A stretch of DNA of 64,000 bases from Tsukamurella tyrosinosolvens (GTDB lineage Bacteria > Actinomycetota > Actinomycetes > Mycobacteriales > Mycobacteriaceae), in the NCBI RefSeq assembly GCF_900104775.1, contig NZ_FNSA01000003.1, forward strand, positions 2,356,001 through 2,420,000. Direction: 5' to 3'. A program made the position numbers and the translations under genes. Below the pieces are notes generated by a model. That model worked only from the letters and a program-made list of their open reading frames with translations, was not told the origin of the DNA and searched no databases. How positions within the stretch are numbered: position 1 is the stretch's first letter; every line of letters starts with the position of its first letter. Shown piece after piece: positions 9,426 through 20,924 of this stretch.

Positions 9426-11324
9426 CTACTTCTCGGCGCCGTCGATCGCGGCGCTCGCCATGACGGCCATCCGCACCCGTTCGGTGTCCGCGGGGGTCCA
9501 GCCGGCGGGCGGGAGGACGGCGGCGAAGGCGTCGACCACCGCGGTGCCGTAGTTGTGGCCGTGGCCGTCCGGCACCCCGGCGGCGTTGGCGAGATCGGCG
9601 GTGACCTGCCAGAAGGTGACGAACGGGTACCAGGCCATCGCCGGGCTGCGGTCGCGTCCCGGTGCCTCGCGGAGCCAGTCCGGCTGCCGCAGCATGAGCT
9701 CGGTCGACCACCAGACGACCGGGTCCGACGGGTGCTGGACGTACACGATGTGCGGCGCCAGCCATTCGGCCCCGCCACTGCCGTCCTCGCCGGTCAGCGG
9801 CCGCCGCCCGTCGGTGAAGCGGACGATCAGCCCATCGGTGTACGTGGGCAACACTTCGGGCGTGCCCAGGTCGCGGCGGTCGGTGATCGCGGAATGGATC
9901 GGATTCGCGCGCGGCGGGCCGAGCCAGACGACACCGTCGACCTTGTCCCGGATGTCGGGCAGCCCGGCGAACGCGCCCTCGCCCGCACGGGTGCCGAGGC
10001 TCTCGCCCATGAGGAGGAGCTTCGGCCGCGTCGCGGCGGGCCGGGCGCGGACATCGGTGACGACGGCGTCGATGAGCCGCTTCCCGGAGGCGAGGGAGGC
10101 CTCGCCGTCGGTGACGAAGGAGATCCAGCTGGGCAGGTACGAGTACTGCATCGCGACGAGCGCGACGTCGCCGTCGTACATGAGCTCCACGGCGCGGGCG
10201 GCGGTCGGATTCACCCAGCCGGAGCCGGTGGTCGGCACGACCACGACGTGCCGGCGATCCAGCGCGCCGGTACGCGCCAGCTCGCGGTGCAGGAGCGCCA
10301 CCCGGTCCTCGGGCGTGTCGGCGTTCTCCAGGCCCACGTAGACCCGCACCGGCTCGGCCACCGGGCGGGTGGTGAACCGGGCGATCTCGGCCGCCCGCAA
10401 GCCGCCGGAGACGAACTTGCGGCCCTCGTTCCCCAGTCCCGACCACCGCGCGGCCGAGGCCTCCGACCCCGACCTCCAGCTCTCGGCGGGTTGCGGGAAC
10501 TCGGGCAGCTCCTGATCGTTGGTCGACGAGGCCAGGGTGTTCGCGGTCGCGGTGAACGCCCGGAAGCCGACGTCGTTGACCGTGAAGACCACGAGGATCA
10601 CGACCAGGCCGAAGCCCAGCACCTTCGCCGCGGGCTGCGGCACCCGCAGGTACGTGTTGGCGCGCCGCGCGAGGAACAGCCCCAGGTCGCGGAGCACGCG
10701 GAAGCCGGAGATGAGCGCGGCGGACACGAGGAAGGCCACGATCGGCGTGAGCAGGTACCAGAGGTTCGAGCCGGGCGGCATGCCCATGAGCGCACGGACG
10801 TCGTCCTGCCACCGCTTCGCGGCCACCATCATTCCCAGGCCGCCGAGCAGGACCCCCAGCACGATCAACGCCCGCCACACGGGCACGAACCGGGCGCGCC
10901 GCGGGTCGTCGCGGATCGGATGCGCGCGCACCAGCAGGTCGACGATCACCCACTTGAGGAGGACGCCGATCGCGTAGCCGATCACGGCGTTGATCCCCGA
11001 GACGATGCCCTGGAAGAACCACGACCGCGGGAGCAGCGACACCGTCAGGCTGCTCATCAGGAACAGGCCGCCCACGAACAGGCCCGCGAAGTCCAAATGC
11101 AGCAGGCTCCACGCCCACGCCCACGCCGGATGCCGGGCCGCGAAGTCCTCGTAGTTCTCGCGCAGGAAGCGGTCCGGATCCCGCGCGGCGCGCACCACGC
11201 GCAGCCGCGCCCGGATCAGCGCGCGGGCGTACCGGTACTGGGTGGCGCCCTTCGCGGGCGGGGTGCCGGGCCCGTCCGTATCCGGGGCCGACGGTGCCGT
11301 CGCCTCGGTCGCACTGCCCTCCAC
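9426..11324 (-). CDS. Membrane-anchored alpha/beta-hydrolase (Abhydrolase_9 type)
   Basis: The 632-residue protein has a cytosolic N-terminus of about 70 residues, then several hydrophobic segments (roughly residues 75-250) and a C-terminal hydrolase domain. The nucleophile elbow is MGESLG, in which Ser sits between Gly-Glu and Leu-Gly, at about residue 437. This layout matches the actinobacterial Abhydrolase_9 families with N- and C-terminal domains. The GTG at 11324 is chosen because TAGAGT ends exactly 7 bases upstream, indicating a leaderless start; longer open frame upstream would run into hisE. It is divergent from hisE-hisG. The probable substrate class is esters or lipids at the membrane, but this is unproven. 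Confidence 0.82.
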   Translation of the reverse strand: MEGSATEATAPSAPDTDGPGTPPAKGATQYRYARALIRARLRVVRAARDPDRFLRENYEDFAARHPAWAWAWSLLHLDFAGLFVGGLFLMSSLTVSLLPRSWFFQGIVSGINAVIGYAIGVLLKWVIVDLLVRAHPIRDDPRRARFVPVWRALIVLGVLLGGLGMMVAAKRWQDDVRALMGMPPGSNLWYLLTPIVAFLVSAALISGFRVLRDLGLFLARRANTYLRVPQPAAKVLGFGLVVILVVFTVNDVGFRAFTATANTLASSTNDQELPEFPQPAESWRSGSEASAARWSGLGNEGRKFVSGGLRAAEIARFTTRPVAEPVRVYVGLENADTPEDRVALLHRELARTGALDRRHVVVVPTTGSGWVNPTAARAVELMYDGDVALVAMQYSYLPSWISFVTDGEASLASGKRLIDAVVTDVRARPAATRPKLLLMGESLGTRAGEGAFAGLPDIRDKVDGVVWLGPPRANPIHSAITDRRDLGTPEVLPTYTDGLIVRFTDGRRPLTGEDGSGGAEWLAPHIVYVQHPSDPVVWWSTELMLRQPDWLREAPGRDRSPAMAWYPFVTFWQVTADLANAAGVPDGHGHNYGTAVVDAFAAVLPPAGWTPADTERVRMAVMASAAIDGAEK

Positions 11325-11360
11325 ACGGACCACTCTAGTTCGCGTGGGACAATGACCTCC

Positions 11361-11624
11361 GTGAAGACCATGGAGACGCTGTTCGCGGAGTTGGCCACCA
11401 AGGCCGAGGAGCGGCCCGCCGGGAGCGGGACCGTCGAGGCGCTGGACCGCGGTATCCATTTCCTGGGCAAGAAGGTGCTCGAGGAGGCGGGCGAGGTGTG
11501 GATCGCCGCCGAGCATCAGAGCGATGAGGACCTCGCCGAGGAGGCCTCGCAGCTGCTGTACTGGCTGCAGGTGCTGCTGGTCAAGCGCGGCCTGACGCTC
11601 GACGACGTCTACTCCTACCTCTGA
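11361..11624 (+). CDS. hisE: Phosphoribosyl-ATP pyrophosphatase
   Basis: HisE hydrolyses phosphoribosyl-ATP to phosphoribosyl-AMP, step two of histidine synthesis. The 87-residue product has the MazG-like helices with [16 protein letters not shown] at about residues 34-49, carrying the metal-binding acidic residues, and ends in the family's LDDVYxxL tail. I take the GTG at 11361 as start because the protein then begins VKTMETLF, like mycobacterial HisE, and GACAAT ends 7 bases upstream. An ATG at 11352 would add three residues, but it overlaps that putative -10 box. hisG follows after 23 bases with its own Shine-Dalgarno. Confidence 0.93.
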   Translation: MKTMETLFAELATKAEERPAGSGTVEALDRGIHFLGKKVLEEAGEVWIAAEHQSDEDLAEEASQLLYWLQVLLVKRGLTLDDVYSYL

Positions 11625-11647
11625 CTTCTCCCGAAGGAACCACTCAC

Positions 11648-12493
11648 ATGTTGCGGGTCGCCGTACCGAACAAGGGCGCGCTCTCCGAGGCCGCCGCCGC
11701 CATCCTCAGCGAGGCGGGCTACCGCCGCCGCTCCGATGCGAAGGACCTCACGGTCCTCGACAACGCCAACGAGGTGGAGTTCTTCTTCCTCCGCCCCAAG
11801 GACATCGCCCTCTACGTCGGCTCGGGCGAGCTCGACATGGGCATCACCGGTCGCGACCTCGCGCTGGACTCGGGCGCCGAGTTCACCGAGCGCCTCGCTC
11901 TGGGCTTCGGCCGCTCGACCTTCCGGTACGCCGGCCCGGCCGGTCAGGAGTGGACCGTCGCGGACCTGGGCGGCAAGCGGGTCGCCACGTCGTACCCGAA
12001 TCTCGTACGGCGGGACCTCGCGAGCCGCGGCCTCGACGCCGAGGTGATCCGTCTCGACGGGGCCGTCGAGATCTCCATCCAGCTGGGCGTCGCCGACCTC
12101 ATCGCCGACGTGGTCGAGTCCGGCCGCTCGCTGCGCCAGAACAACCTGATCGCCTTCGGCGAATCGCTGTGCGACTCGGAGGGCGTGCTCATCGAGCGTG
12201 TCGGAGTCGAGTCCGACCGTGCCCGCGACCAGCTCACGGCGCGCCTCAAGGGCGTCGTCTTCGGCCGGCAGTACGTGATGCTCGACTACGACTGCCCGCG
12301 CACGCTGCTCGACGGGGCCATCGCCGTCACGCCCGGCCTGGAGTCGCCGACGGTGGCGCCGATGGCCGATGACGACTGGGTCGCCGTGCGCGCCATGGTG
12401 CTCCGCAAGGAGGCCAACGACGTGATGGACGACCTCGCCGAGCTCGGCGCGAAGGCGATCCTCATGACCGACATCCGCAGCTGCCGCTTCTGA
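11648..12493 (+). CDS. hisG: ATP phosphoribosyltransferase (long form)
   Basis: HisG couples ATP and PRPP in the first, feedback-controlled step of histidine synthesis. The 281-residue length is that of the long form. It begins [11 protein letters not shown], has the PRPP-binding region around residues 150-180 and a C-terminal regulatory ACT-like domain (about 210-281) that binds histidine, so it should work without HisZ. An AAGGA motif lies about 8 bases before the ATG. It is the second gene of the hisE-hisG operon, and a 7-bp-stem hairpin follows it. Confidence 0.97.
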   Translation: MLRVAVPNKGALSEAAAAILSEAGYRRRSDAKDLTVLDNANEVEFFFLRPKDIALYVGSGELDMGITGRDLALDSGAEFTERLALGFGRSTFRYAGPAGQEWTVADLGGKRVATSYPNLVRRDLASRGLDAEVIRLDGAVEISIQLGVADLIADVVESGRSLRQNNLIAFGESLCDSEGVLIERVGVESDRARDQLTARLKGVVFGRQYVMLDYDCPRTLLDGAIAVTPGLESPTVAPMADDDWVAVRAMVLRKEANDVMDDLAELGAKAILMTDIRSCRF

Positions 12494-12504
12494 CGTCGCC
12501 CGGC

Positions 12505-12523
12505 GCGCCCCACTGCGGGGCGC
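12505..12523. terminator. Hairpin between convergent hisG and thioesterase genes
   Basis: GCGCCCC and GGGGCGC form a perfect 7-bp stem around a 5-base loop. It sits in the 38-base gap between two convergent genes and has no T-run, as is common for mycobacterial intrinsic terminators. It could serve both strands. Confidence 0.6.
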
Positions 12524-12531
12524 CGCGACCG

Positions 12532-13362
12532 TCAGCGGGCGGCGACGAGCAGCGTCTGCGCGCCGACGGCGAACGCGCCGGCACCGTCGTAGAGTCGGGA
12601 GACGGTCGTGCCGATGCCCTCGTCCCCGACGAGCTGGTCACCCAGCAGGCCGACCCAACCGTCCACGGGCTGCGGCGACCGGTGGAAGTGCACGGTCATG
12701 TCCATGTTCATCCAGGTCACGGCAGTGGGGTCGAGGTAGGCGGAGATGCCGTTCGCGGCGTCGACCACCGAGAAGACCTGCACCAGCGGCGACGGCTCCT
12801 CGCCCGCGACGAGCGGCATCTTCGCGCGGATCCAGCACTGTTTGACGCCGTCGGGACCGTCGGGTCCGTCCACGAACCTCCAGTCGCACGCCGCCAGGAA
12901 GCCCTGGTCCTTGAGGTGCTGGAAGAAGCCCGGCATGACGCCCTGCGAGGCGCCCGCCGGCGGCAGCACAGGGGAGAGGTCGCGGGCGATCGCGGAGGTG
13001 TCCGACGCGGCGAGCGCCCAGGCCTGCGCCCGGGCGACGGTGCGGTACTCCCCGGCCCCGTCGACGCAGTCCATCTCCGCGGTGAGGAGCGAGATGGTGC
13101 GTCCGGGCCGCGCGACCCACGCCCGCACCCGGGTCCGGGTGATCGGCACGACGCCGAGCAGGTCGATCGTCACGCGGGAGATCCGGGCGCCCTCGCCGAC
13201 CAGCTTCTCCATGGCGCGCACCATGATCGCCGCAGGCGGGGCGCCGTGCTGCATGGTGTCGGCCCACACGCTGGCGGTGGACGGCGTCGGGTCGAAGACC
13301 TCGTACTCGAACCCGTCGGCGGCGAGGGTGCCCGCGGGGTGGAAGAACGCGCTATCAGCCAT
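12532..13362 (-). CDS. Acyl-CoA thioesterase family protein (double hot-dog)
   Basis: The 276-residue product looks like a TesB/thioesterase-like double hot-dog. An N-terminal hot-dog (about residues 20-125) contains the conserved HGAPPAAIMVRAME helix region and the strand ISRVTIDLLG. A second half (about 150-270) carries WMNMDMTVHFHR, the usual site of the acidic catalytic residues. Such enzymes release CoA from acyl chains in the cytosol. It is divergent from trmI and shares a 121-base spacer with it. A TAGGAC box 6 bases before the ATG is a weaker leaderless-type match. Acyl specificity is unknown. Confidence 0.8.
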   Translation of the reverse strand: MADSAFFHPAGTLAADGFEYEVFDPTPSTASVWADTMQHGAPPAAIMVRAMEKLVGEGARISRVTIDLLGVVPITRTRVRAWVARPGRTISLLTAEMDCVDGAGEYRTVARAQAWALAASDTSAIARDLSPVLPPAGASQGVMPGFFQHLKDQGFLAACDWRFVDGPDGPDGVKQCWIRAKMPLVAGEEPSPLVQVFSVVDAANGISAYLDPTAVTWMNMDMTVHFHRSPQPVDGWVGLLGDQLVGDEGIGTTVSRLYDGAGAFAVGAQTLLVAAR

Positions 13363-13381
13363 GTACCAGTCCTACCGATAG

Positions 13382-14311
<930 letters not shown>

Positions 14312-14344
14312 CGTGAGAAGTCCCCACGGAAAGGGAGTTCACTC

Positions 14345-16072
14345 GTGACGGAACCGGATCCGACCCGTCCCTCGGCCGCGCCGGCGGACTCGTCCGCCCC
14401 GCAGGCCACGTCCGCGGCCGTGCTGCGCGAGCGCGTCGACGCGCTCACCACCCGCAACGCGAAGCTGCTCGAGACGCTGCGCGACGCCCGTAACCAGCTG
14501 CTCACGCTCCGCGAGGAGGTCGAGCGGCTGGGGCAGCCCCCGTCGGGCTACGGCGTGCTCCTGGGCACCTTCGAGGACGACACCGTGGACGTCTTCACCT
14601 CCGGGCGCAAGATGCGGCTCACGTGCTCCCCGAATCTCGACGTCGCGACCTTCCGCACGGGCCAGACGGTGCGCCTCAACGAGGCGCTCACCGTGGTCGA
14701 GGCCACCGAGTACGAGACGGTCGGCGAGATCTCCACGCTGCGCGAGATCCTCGACGACGGGGCCCGTGCCCTGGTCGTCGGCCACGCCGACGAGGAGCGC
14801 GTGGTGCGGCTGGCCGCCCCGCTGGCGCTGCAGGCCTCCGACGACCCCGGCCTCGACGAGTTCGGGCTGCCCGTGCGCAAGCTGCGCGTGGGTGATTCGC
14901 TCCTGGTCGACACCAAGGCCGGCTACGCCTTCGAGCGCATCCCCAAGGCCGAGGTCGAGGACCTGGTGCTCGAAGAGGTGCCGGACGTCGACTACTCCGA
15001 CATCGGCGGCCTGGGCCGGCAGATCGAGCTCATCCGCGACGCCGTCGAGCTGCCCTTCCTGCACAAGGACCTGTTCAAGGACTACTCGCTGCGCCCGCCC
15101 AAGGGCGTGCTGCTGTACGGTCCGCCCGGCAACGGCAAGACCCTCATCGCGAAGGCCGTGGCGAACTCCCTCGCCAAGAAGATCGCGGAGGTCCGCGGCG
15201 ACGATTCGCGCGAGGTCAAGTCCTACTTCCTCAACATCAAGGGCCCCGAGCTGCTCAACAAGTTCGTCGGCGAGACCGAGCGGCACATCCGCCTGATCTT
15301 CCAGCGGGCGCGCGAGAAGGCCTCCGAGGGCACGCCCGTCATCGTCTTCTTCGACGAGATGGACTCGATCTTCCGCACCCGCGGCTCGGGCGTCAGCTCG
15401 GACGTGGAGACCACCGTCGTGCCGCAGCTGCTGTCGGAGATCGACGGTGTCGAGGGCCTCGAGAACGTCATCGTGATCGGCGCGTCCAACCGCGAGGACA
15501 TGATCGACCCCGCGATCCTGCGGCCCGGCCGCCTCGACGTGAAGATCAAGATCGAGCGGCCCGACGCCGAGGGCGCGATCGACATCTTCTCCAAGTACCT
15601 GACCCCGGCGCTGCCGATCCACGAGGACGATCTCGCCGAGTTCGGCGGCGATCGCGAGGCGTGCGTGAAGGCGATGATCGAGCGGGTCGTCGAGCGGATG
15701 TACGCCGAGACCGACGACAACCGGTTCCTGGAGGTGACCTACGCCAACGGCGACAAGGAGGTCATGTACTTCAAGGACTTCAACTCCGGCGCGATGATCC
15801 AGAACGTCGTGGACCGCGCGAAGAAGCACGCCATCAAGGGCTTCCTCGACACGGGGCAGCCCGGCCTGCGGATCACGCACCTGCTGGAGTCCATCGTCGA
15901 CGAGTTCGCCGAGAACGAGGACCTGCCCAACACCACGAACCCGGACGACTGGGCACGGATCTCCGGAAAGAAGGGCGAGCGCATCGTCTACATCCGGACT
16001 CTGGTGACGGGCAAGAACTCGAGCGCCTCCCGGGCGATCGACACGGAGAACAACACCGGCCAGTACCTCTAG
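14345..16072 (+). CDS. mpa: Proteasome-associated AAA ATPase (Mpa/ARC)
   Basis: Mpa forms a hexameric ring that binds Pup on substrates, unfolds them with ATP and threads them into the 20S core. The 575-residue protein has a coiled coil (about residues 25-60) that captures Pup, tandem OB domains (65-215) and one AAA domain: Walker A GPPGNGKT at about 259 and FFDEMDSIF at about 335. The C-terminus is GQYL, with the penultimate Tyr needed for docking into the proteasome alpha ring. The GTG start has AAAGGGAG about 9 bases upstream. TAGCGT at the trmI stop could be an extra -10 box. Confidence 0.98.
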   Translation: MTEPDPTRPSAAPADSSAPQATSAAVLRERVDALTTRNAKLLETLRDARNQLLTLREEVERLGQPPSGYGVLLGTFEDDTVDVFTSGRKMRLTCSPNLDVATFRTGQTVRLNEALTVVEATEYETVGEISTLREILDDGARALVVGHADEERVVRLAAPLALQASDDPGLDEFGLPVRKLRVGDSLLVDTKAGYAFERIPKAEVEDLVLEEVPDVDYSDIGGLGRQIELIRDAVELPFLHKDLFKDYSLRPPKGVLLYGPPGNGKTLIAKAVANSLAKKIAEVRGDDSREVKSYFLNIKGPELLNKFVGETERHIRLIFQRAREKASEGTPVIVFFDEMDSIFRTRGSGVSSDVETTVVPQLLSEIDGVEGLENVIVIGASNREDMIDPAILRPGRLDVKIKIERPDAEGAIDIFSKYLTPALPIHEDDLAEFGGDREACVKAMIERVVERMYAETDDNRFLEVTYANGDKEVMYFKDFNSGAMIQNVVDRAKKHAIKGFLDTGQPGLRITHLLESIVDEFAENEDLPNTTNPDDWARISGKKGERIVYIRTLVTGKNSSASRAIDTENNTGQYL

Positions 16073-16152
16073 GGGCATCGGGGCTCGTGCCGCACGCACA
16101 ACAAGCGCGGCATAAGCCCAGGGCAAGCGGCGTCTGAATATAGTGATCCGTG

Positions 16153-18780
16153 ATGAGTACGGATACCGCGGTTCTCACCGTCACTGTGGACGGGCAGACG
16201 CTGACCTTCGCCCCCGGCAAGACGGTGACCTTCGGGCGCACGCTCGAATCGGACGTGACGATCAACCACCCACTGGTCTCGCGGACGCACGCCGTGGCGT
16301 CCGCGGGCCCGACGGGGTGGATCCTCACCGACCGCAGCACCAACGGCGTCTTCGTGGGCGGTGTCCGCCGGCCCACGATCGCGCTGAACGGCACGCAGCA
16401 GCTGATGTTCGGCGACCCGCGGACCGGTGCGGCGGTCACGTTCGCGGCCGCCGCCCGGTCGAACACGCCGCCCCCGCCGCCCGCGCGCACGCCACCGCCC
16501 GCGGCCGCACAGCAGCCGGTCCAGCAGCTCCCGGCGGCGCGTCGCGCACCGTCGAACCCCGTACCCCGGCCGAATCCGGGGCCTCCGCCGTCCGCGGGAC
16601 CCGCGGCGAACCCGGGCCCCGGCTCGAACCCCGGCCAGGTGGCCGGGTCGGCGCCGCATGCCGCCGCGCCCCCGTCGCGGCCGATGCCGCTGCCACCGCG
16701 GCAGCAGGCCCCGTCGGCGCCCATCCCGGCCCAGCAGGCCCCGGTCCCGCCGCAGCGGCCCTCGGGCGATGTGGCGCCGCACCTGCGCGCCATGGCCGGC
16801 AACACGGGCCTGTACCAGGTGGCGAAGATGCCGGCGCGGCCCCTCGGCACCGGGCAGATGACCATCGGCCGCACCCCGGACAACGACATCGCGATCGGCG
16901 ACATGCTGGTCTCGCGGCGCCATGCCCGGCTGCTCACCGGCCCGCAGGGCCTCGTCATCGAGGACCTGGGCTCGGCGAACGGCACACAGGTCAACGGCCG
17001 CCGCATCGCCGGCCCCACGTCCCTGCGCGACGGTGACCTGGTCACCGTCGGCAACTCCGACCTCATCGTCGAGCAGGGCCGCCTCGAGCGACCGAAGGCC
17101 CAGGAGTTCGCGGGCGCCGGGCTCGCGGTGCAGGGCATCACGCTCACCGTCGACGGCAACAAGACGCTGCTGCACGGCGTGGACTTCCGTGCCGCCCCGG
17201 GCACGCTGACCGCCGTGATTGGTCCCTCGGGCGCCGGCAAGTCGACGGTGTCGCGCGTCGTCTCCGGCGCCGTCACCCCGACGGCCGGCCGGGTCGAGTT
17301 CGAGGGCCGCGACGTGCACCGCGACTTCGACGCGCTCCGCTCCCGCATCGGCATGGTCCCGCAGGACGACGTGCTGCACCGTCAGCTCACGCTGCAGCAG
17401 GCGCTGCGGTTCGCGGCCGAGCTGCGCCTCCCGCCCGACATGTCGAAGGCGGACCGCGACCAGGTGATCGACGGTGTTCTCGCGGAGCTGCAGCTCACCG
17501 AGCACAAGCAGACCCGCGTGGACAAGCTCTCGGGCGGCCAGCGCAAGCGGGCGTCGGTCGCGATGGAGCTGCTCACCGGCCCGTCGCTGCTCATCCTCGA
17601 CGAGCCGACGTCCGGCCTGGACCCCGCGCTGGACCGGCAGGTCATGCAGACGCTGCGCCGCCTGGCCGACGCGGGCCGCGTCGTCATCGTCGTCACCCAC
17701 TCCCTGACCCACATCGACATGTGCGACCAGGTGCTCCTGCTCGCGCCCGGCGGTAAGACCGCGTACTGCGGCTCGCCGAAGGGCGTCAAGGCCGCGATGG
17801 GGACGAGCGACTGGGCGGAGATCTTCGACTTCGCCGCCAAGCAGCCCGACGTGGCCTGGCAGCGGTACCGGTCCGCCCATCCGGCGCCGCCGCCGCCCGC
17901 TCCCACGGGTGCGCCGCCCTCGCCGACGAAGGCGCCCAAGACGTCGGTGCGCAAACAGCTCTCGGTGATCGCGCGGCGCCAGCTCCGGCTGATCCTCGCC
18001 GACCGCGGCTACCTCATCTTCCTGATCCTCATGCCCATCGTCCTCGGCGCGGTCACCCTGCTGGTGCCGGCGGAGAAGGGCCTCGCCGACGTCGTCGACG
18101 CCGAGGTCGCGGCGCCCAAGATGATCCTGGTGCTGCTGGTGATCGGCGCGTGCTTCATGGGCGCGGCGCTCACGGCGCGCGACCTGGTCGGGGAGCGGGC
18201 GATCTTCCAGCGCGAGCGCGCCGTCGGCCTGCGACCGGGGGCCTACCTGTCTGCGAAGACGATCGTCTTCTTCGCCGCCGCCACGGTCCAGGCCGCGATC
18301 ATGGTCGGCATCACGCTGATCGGCACGGAGGTGCCCGAGCAGGGCGCCATCCTGGCCAACGTGCCGCTGGAGCTGATCATCGACATCGCCGTACTGGCCT
18401 GCGTCTCGACGTTGGTGGGCCTGCTGATCTCGGCGATCGCCCGGTCGGCCGAGCAGGTCATGCCGCTGCTCGTGGTGGTGGTGATCTCGCAGCTCGTGAT
18501 GAGCGGCGGCCTGTTCGGGCTGCACGGGCGGCCCGGCCTGGAACAGCTGTCGTGGCTGTTCCCGTCCCGCTGGGGCTTCGCCGCGTCCGCGTCCACCATC
18601 GACCTGCAGAAGGTGACCGCGGTGACCGATCCGGTCTCGGGGCGCCCGACCCCGTCGAGCGTGGATCCGCTGTGGGATTCGACGCCCACGCAGTGGGGCA
18701 TCGCGATCGGCGTGCTGGCCGTGATGGCGATCGTCCTGTGGGGCGCGACGCGGTGGCGGATCGGGCGGCAGTCGGCCTGA
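16153..18780 (+). CDS. ABC exporter half with two FHA domains (Rv1747-like)
   Basis: The protein has about 875 residues. FHA-1 spans about 15-85 (FGRTLESDVTINHPLVSRTH), and a Pro/Ala-rich linker covers about 95-205. FHA-2 spans about 225-305 (IGRTPDNDIAIGDMLVSRRH, SANGT). An ABC ATPase follows at about 320-560 (GPSGAGKST, signature LSGGQ, LLILDEPTSGLDP), then a linker and an ABC2-type membrane domain with about six segments (about 610-870). M. tuberculosis Rv1747 has this order and is phosphorylated by the kinase PknF, the FHA domains reading phosphothreonine. TATAGT lies 8 bases before the ATG, so a near-leaderless start at the ATG or at the GTG at 16150 is likely. Finding it inside the proteasome cluster is unusual. 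Cargo is unknown. Confidence 0.92.
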   Translation: MSTDTAVLTVTVDGQTLTFAPGKTVTFGRTLESDVTINHPLVSRTHAVASAGPTGWILTDRSTNGVFVGGVRRPTIALNGTQQLMFGDPRTGAAVTFAAAARSNTPPPPPARTPPPAAAQQPVQQLPAARRAPSNPVPRPNPGPPPSAGPAANPGPGSNPGQVAGSAPHAAAPPSRPMPLPPRQQAPSAPIPAQQAPVPPQRPSGDVAPHLRAMAGNTGLYQVAKMPARPLGTGQMTIGRTPDNDIAIGDMLVSRRHARLLTGPQGLVIEDLGSANGTQVNGRRIAGPTSLRDGDLVTVGNSDLIVEQGRLERPKAQEFAGAGLAVQGITLTVDGNKTLLHGVDFRAAPGTLTAVIGPSGAGKSTVSRVVSGAVTPTAGRVEFEGRDVHRDFDALRSRIGMVPQDDVLHRQLTLQQALRFAAELRLPPDMSKADRDQVIDGVLAELQLTEHKQTRVDKLSGGQRKRASVAMELLTGPSLLILDEPTSGLDPALDRQVMQTLRRLADAGRVVIVVTHSLTHIDMCDQVLLLAPGGKTAYCGSPKGVKAAMGTSDWAEIFDFAAKQPDVAWQRYRSAHPAPPPPAPTGAPPSPTKAPKTSVRKQLSVIARRQLRLILADRGYLIFLILMPIVLGAVTLLVPAEKGLADVVDAEVAAPKMILVLLVIGACFMGAALTARDLVGERAIFQRERAVGLRPGAYLSAKTIVFFAAATVQAAIMVGITLIGTEVPEQGAILANVPLELIIDIAVLACVSTLVGLLISAIARSAEQVMPLLVVVVISQLVMSGGLFGLHGRPGLEQLSWLFPSRWGFAASASTIDLQKVTAVTDPVSGRPTPSSVDPLWDSTPTQWGIAIGVLAVMAIVLWGATRWRIGRQSA

Positions 18781-18839
18781 TGGTCGGGCGGCGGTCCGCC
18801 GCCGCCGGGAGCGGGGCGAGCGCGCGCGATCAGCACCGA

Positions 18840-18852
18840 TAGGCTGGGCGGT
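18840..18852 (+). promoter_or_regulatory. Leaderless-type -10 box of dop
   Basis: TAGGCT at 18840-18845 is followed by 7 bases and the dop ATG. This spacing is the mycobacterial TANNNT leaderless signature, so dop probably has its own promoter despite lying 72 bases after the ABC gene. Confidence 0.6.
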
Positions 18853-20343
18853 ATGCAGCGCATCATCGGGACCGAGGTGGAATACGGGATCTCCGCGCCG
18901 AAGGATCCCACCGCCAATCCGATCCTCACGTCCACCCAGGCCGTGCTCGCCTACGCGGCCGCCGCCGCGGTGCCGCGCGCCAAGCGCACCCGCTGGGACT
19001 ACGACCTGGAGTCGCCGCTGCGCGACGCCCGCGGCTTCGACCTCGGGCGCGGCGGCCCGGCGCCGATCATCGACGCGGACGAGATCGGCGCGGCGAACAT
19101 GATCCTCACCAACGGCGCCCGGCTCTACGTCGACCACGCGCACCCGGAGTACTCGGCGCCCGAGGTCACCGATCCGCTCGACGCGGTGATCTGGGACAAG
19201 GCGGGAGAGCGGGTGATGGACGCCGCGGCCCGCTACGCGTCGACGGTGCCCGGGTCGCCGGCGCTGCAGCTGTACAAGAACAACATCGACGGCAAGGGCG
19301 CCTCGTACGGCACGCACGAGAACTACCTGTGCCGGCGCGAGACGCCGTTCGCGGCGATCGTCACCGGTCTGACGCCCTTCTTCGTGACCCGGCAGGTCTT
19401 CACCGGCAGCGGCCGCGTGGGTATCGGCGCCAACGGCGACGAGCCGGGCTTCCAGCTCTCGCAGCGCGCCGACTACATCGAGGTCGAGGTGGGGCTGGAG
19501 ACCACCCTCAAGCGCGGCATCATCAACACCCGCGACGAGCCGCACGCCGACCCGGACAAGTACCGCCGGCTGCACGTGATCATCGGCGACGCCAACCTCG
19601 CGGAGACCTCCACCTACCTCAAGGTGGGCACGTCGGCGCTGGTCCTCGACCTGATCGAAGCGGGAATCGACCTCTCCGACCTGCAGCTCGCCACACCGGT
19701 GACCGCCGTGCACCAGGTCTCGCGCGACCTCTCGCTCACCGCGCAGCTGGAACTCGCCGACGGCCGGACGATGACGGCGCTCGACATCCAGCGCGCCTAC
19801 GCGGACCGCGTGGGCGCCTTCCTCGACGGCTCCGACGATGCCCGCGCGCTGGACGTCCACGCCACCTGGGTGCGGGTCCTCGACACCCTCGCCGACGACC
19901 CGCTGCGGCTCGCGGACGAGCTCGACTGGCCGGCCAAGCTGCGCCTGCTCGAGGGCATCCGGCAGCGCGAGGGCCTGGGCTGGGCGGCGTCGAAGCTGCA
20001 GCTCGTGGACCTGCAGTACTCCGACGTGCGCCTCGACAAGGGCCTGTACAACCGGCTCGTCGCCCGCGGCTCCATGAAGCGCCTGGTCACCGAGCAGCAG
20101 GTGATGGAGGCCGTCAGCACGCCGCCCGAGTCGACCCGCGCCTACTTCCGCGGCGAGTGCATGCGCCGCTTCGGCACCGAGATCGCCGCGGCCAGCTGGG
20201 ATTCGGTGATCTTCGACGTGGGCGCCGAGTCGCTGGTCCGGATCCCCACGCTGGAGCCGCTGCGGGGCACCAAGGAGCACGTCGGCCGGCTGCTCGACGA
20301 CGCCGCCTCCGCGCGCGATCTCGTGGATTCTCTGCGAGGCTAG
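18853..20343 (+). CDS. dop: Pup deamidase/depupylase
   Basis: Dop turns the C-terminal Gln of Pup to Glu and also removes Pup from tagged proteins. The 496-residue product belongs to the carboxylate-amine ligase fold shared with PafA. It starts [12 protein letters not shown], with nucleotide/Mg ligands Glu8 and Glu10, and carries the Dop-specific loop at about residues 41-66. The catalytic Asp94 sits in [10 protein letters not shown]. The presence of the loop and of the Asp-His context separates it from PafA at 25.4 kb. It is needed here because Pup is encoded ending in Gln. The F420-type oxidoreductase starts 4 bases after its stop. Confidence 0.97.
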   Translation: MQRIIGTEVEYGISAPKDPTANPILTSTQAVLAYAAAAAVPRAKRTRWDYDLESPLRDARGFDLGRGGPAPIIDADEIGAANMILTNGARLYVDHAHPEYSAPEVTDPLDAVIWDKAGERVMDAAARYASTVPGSPALQLYKNNIDGKGASYGTHENYLCRRETPFAAIVTGLTPFFVTRQVFTGSGRVGIGANGDEPGFQLSQRADYIEVEVGLETTLKRGIINTRDEPHADPDKYRRLHVIIGDANLAETSTYLKVGTSALVLDLIEAGIDLSDLQLATPVTAVHQVSRDLSLTAQLELADGRTMTALDIQRAYADRVGAFLDGSDDARALDVHATWVRVLDTLADDPLRLADELDWPAKLRLLEGIRQREGLGWAASKLQLVDLQYSDVRLDKGLYNRLVARGSMKRLVTEQQVMEAVSTPPESTRAYFRGECMRRFGTEIAAASWDSVIFDVGAESLVRIPTLEPLRGTKEHVGRLLDDAASARDLVDSLRG

Positions 20344-20347
20344 GGCC

Positions 20348-20806
20348 ATGGACATCGGTCGTGAGGTGGGGAAGCTCTACGCGAAGGCCTTCCCCGAGGT
20401 GCTCAAGGCGCACGGCGAGTTGTACGTGCGATCCGGGGGCCGTGTGGGGCACAAGCTGCTCTTCGGCGTGCCCAGCCTGATCGTGCGCACCGTCGGGGCG
20501 AAGTCGGGCGAGCCCCGCACCACGGTGCTGACCTACGTGCGCGACGGCGACGACTACATCGTGGTCGCCTCGAAGGGCGGCGCTCCGCGGAACCCGGCCT
20601 GGTACCACAACATGGTCACGGCCGGCACCGTCGACGTGCAGGTCGGCACCGACCGCTTCCCGGCCACGGTGGAGGCGCTCAAGCCCGGCGACGCCGACTA
20701 CCAGCGGCTCTGGGACCTGGCCGACGCGAACAACGGCGGCCGCTACGCCGCGTACCAGCGCAAGACGTCGCGCCCGATCCCGGTGGTCCGCCTCCGCCCC
20801 GCCTGA
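20348..20806 (+). CDS. Deazaflavin (F420)-dependent nitroreductase-family protein
   Basis: The 152-residue protein is a split-beta-barrel DDN-type enzyme. Family marks are GAKSGEPRTTVLTYVRDGDDY at about residues 54-74 and the NPAWYHNM motif at about 86-93, which contact F420 and substrate. Homologues use reduced F420 to reduce quinones or nitro-compounds near the membrane. Because it begins 4 bases after the dop stop it must be translated from the dop message. No functional link to pupylation is known. Substrate cannot be inferred. Confidence 0.85.
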   Translation: MDIGREVGKLYAKAFPEVLKAHGELYVRSGGRVGHKLLFGVPSLIVRTVGAKSGEPRTTVLTYVRDGDDYIVVASKGGAPRNPAWYHNMVTAGTVDVQVGTDRFPATVEALKPGDADYQRLWDLADANNGGRYAAYQRKTSRPIPVVRLRPA

Positions 20807-20842
20807 GGCGGCGCGCCACGTTCCGCGATCACGGCTCGCTCA

Positions 20843-20902
20843 CGCGGGTGTTTCTCGCTGATCATCGGGTTGCAACCCACTACTCGGCGAAGAACCCCCG
20901 CG
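20843..20902. terminator. Large imperfect hairpin between convergent genes
   Basis: The arms CGCGGGTGTTTCTCGC (20843-20858) and GCGAAGAACCCCCGCG (20887-20902) pair with few mismatches. The loop holds the perfect palindrome GGGTTGCAACCC (20867-20878) and TGATCA. It fills the gap between the F420-type gene and the convergent membrane-protein gene, so a two-way terminator is the simplest role. Confidence 0.55.
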
Positions 20903-20924
20903 GGAGGAACGGCGGACCGTCGGG

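Noticed and set aside
11325-11516. N-terminal extension of the membrane hydrolase through hisE
   Set aside because: TAGAGT ends 7 bases before the GTG at 11324, and the extension is antisense to hisE.
18783-18852. tRNA or small RNA gene in the gap before dop
   Set aside because: The gap is 72 bases with no cloverleaf or terminator. It holds the dop -10 box.
16069-20355. Open frame of about 1400 codons on the minus strand opposite the ABC and dop genes
   Set aside because: It spans two real + strand genes and their gap, has Arg/His/Gly-rich composition and no recognisable motif, so it is a shadow.
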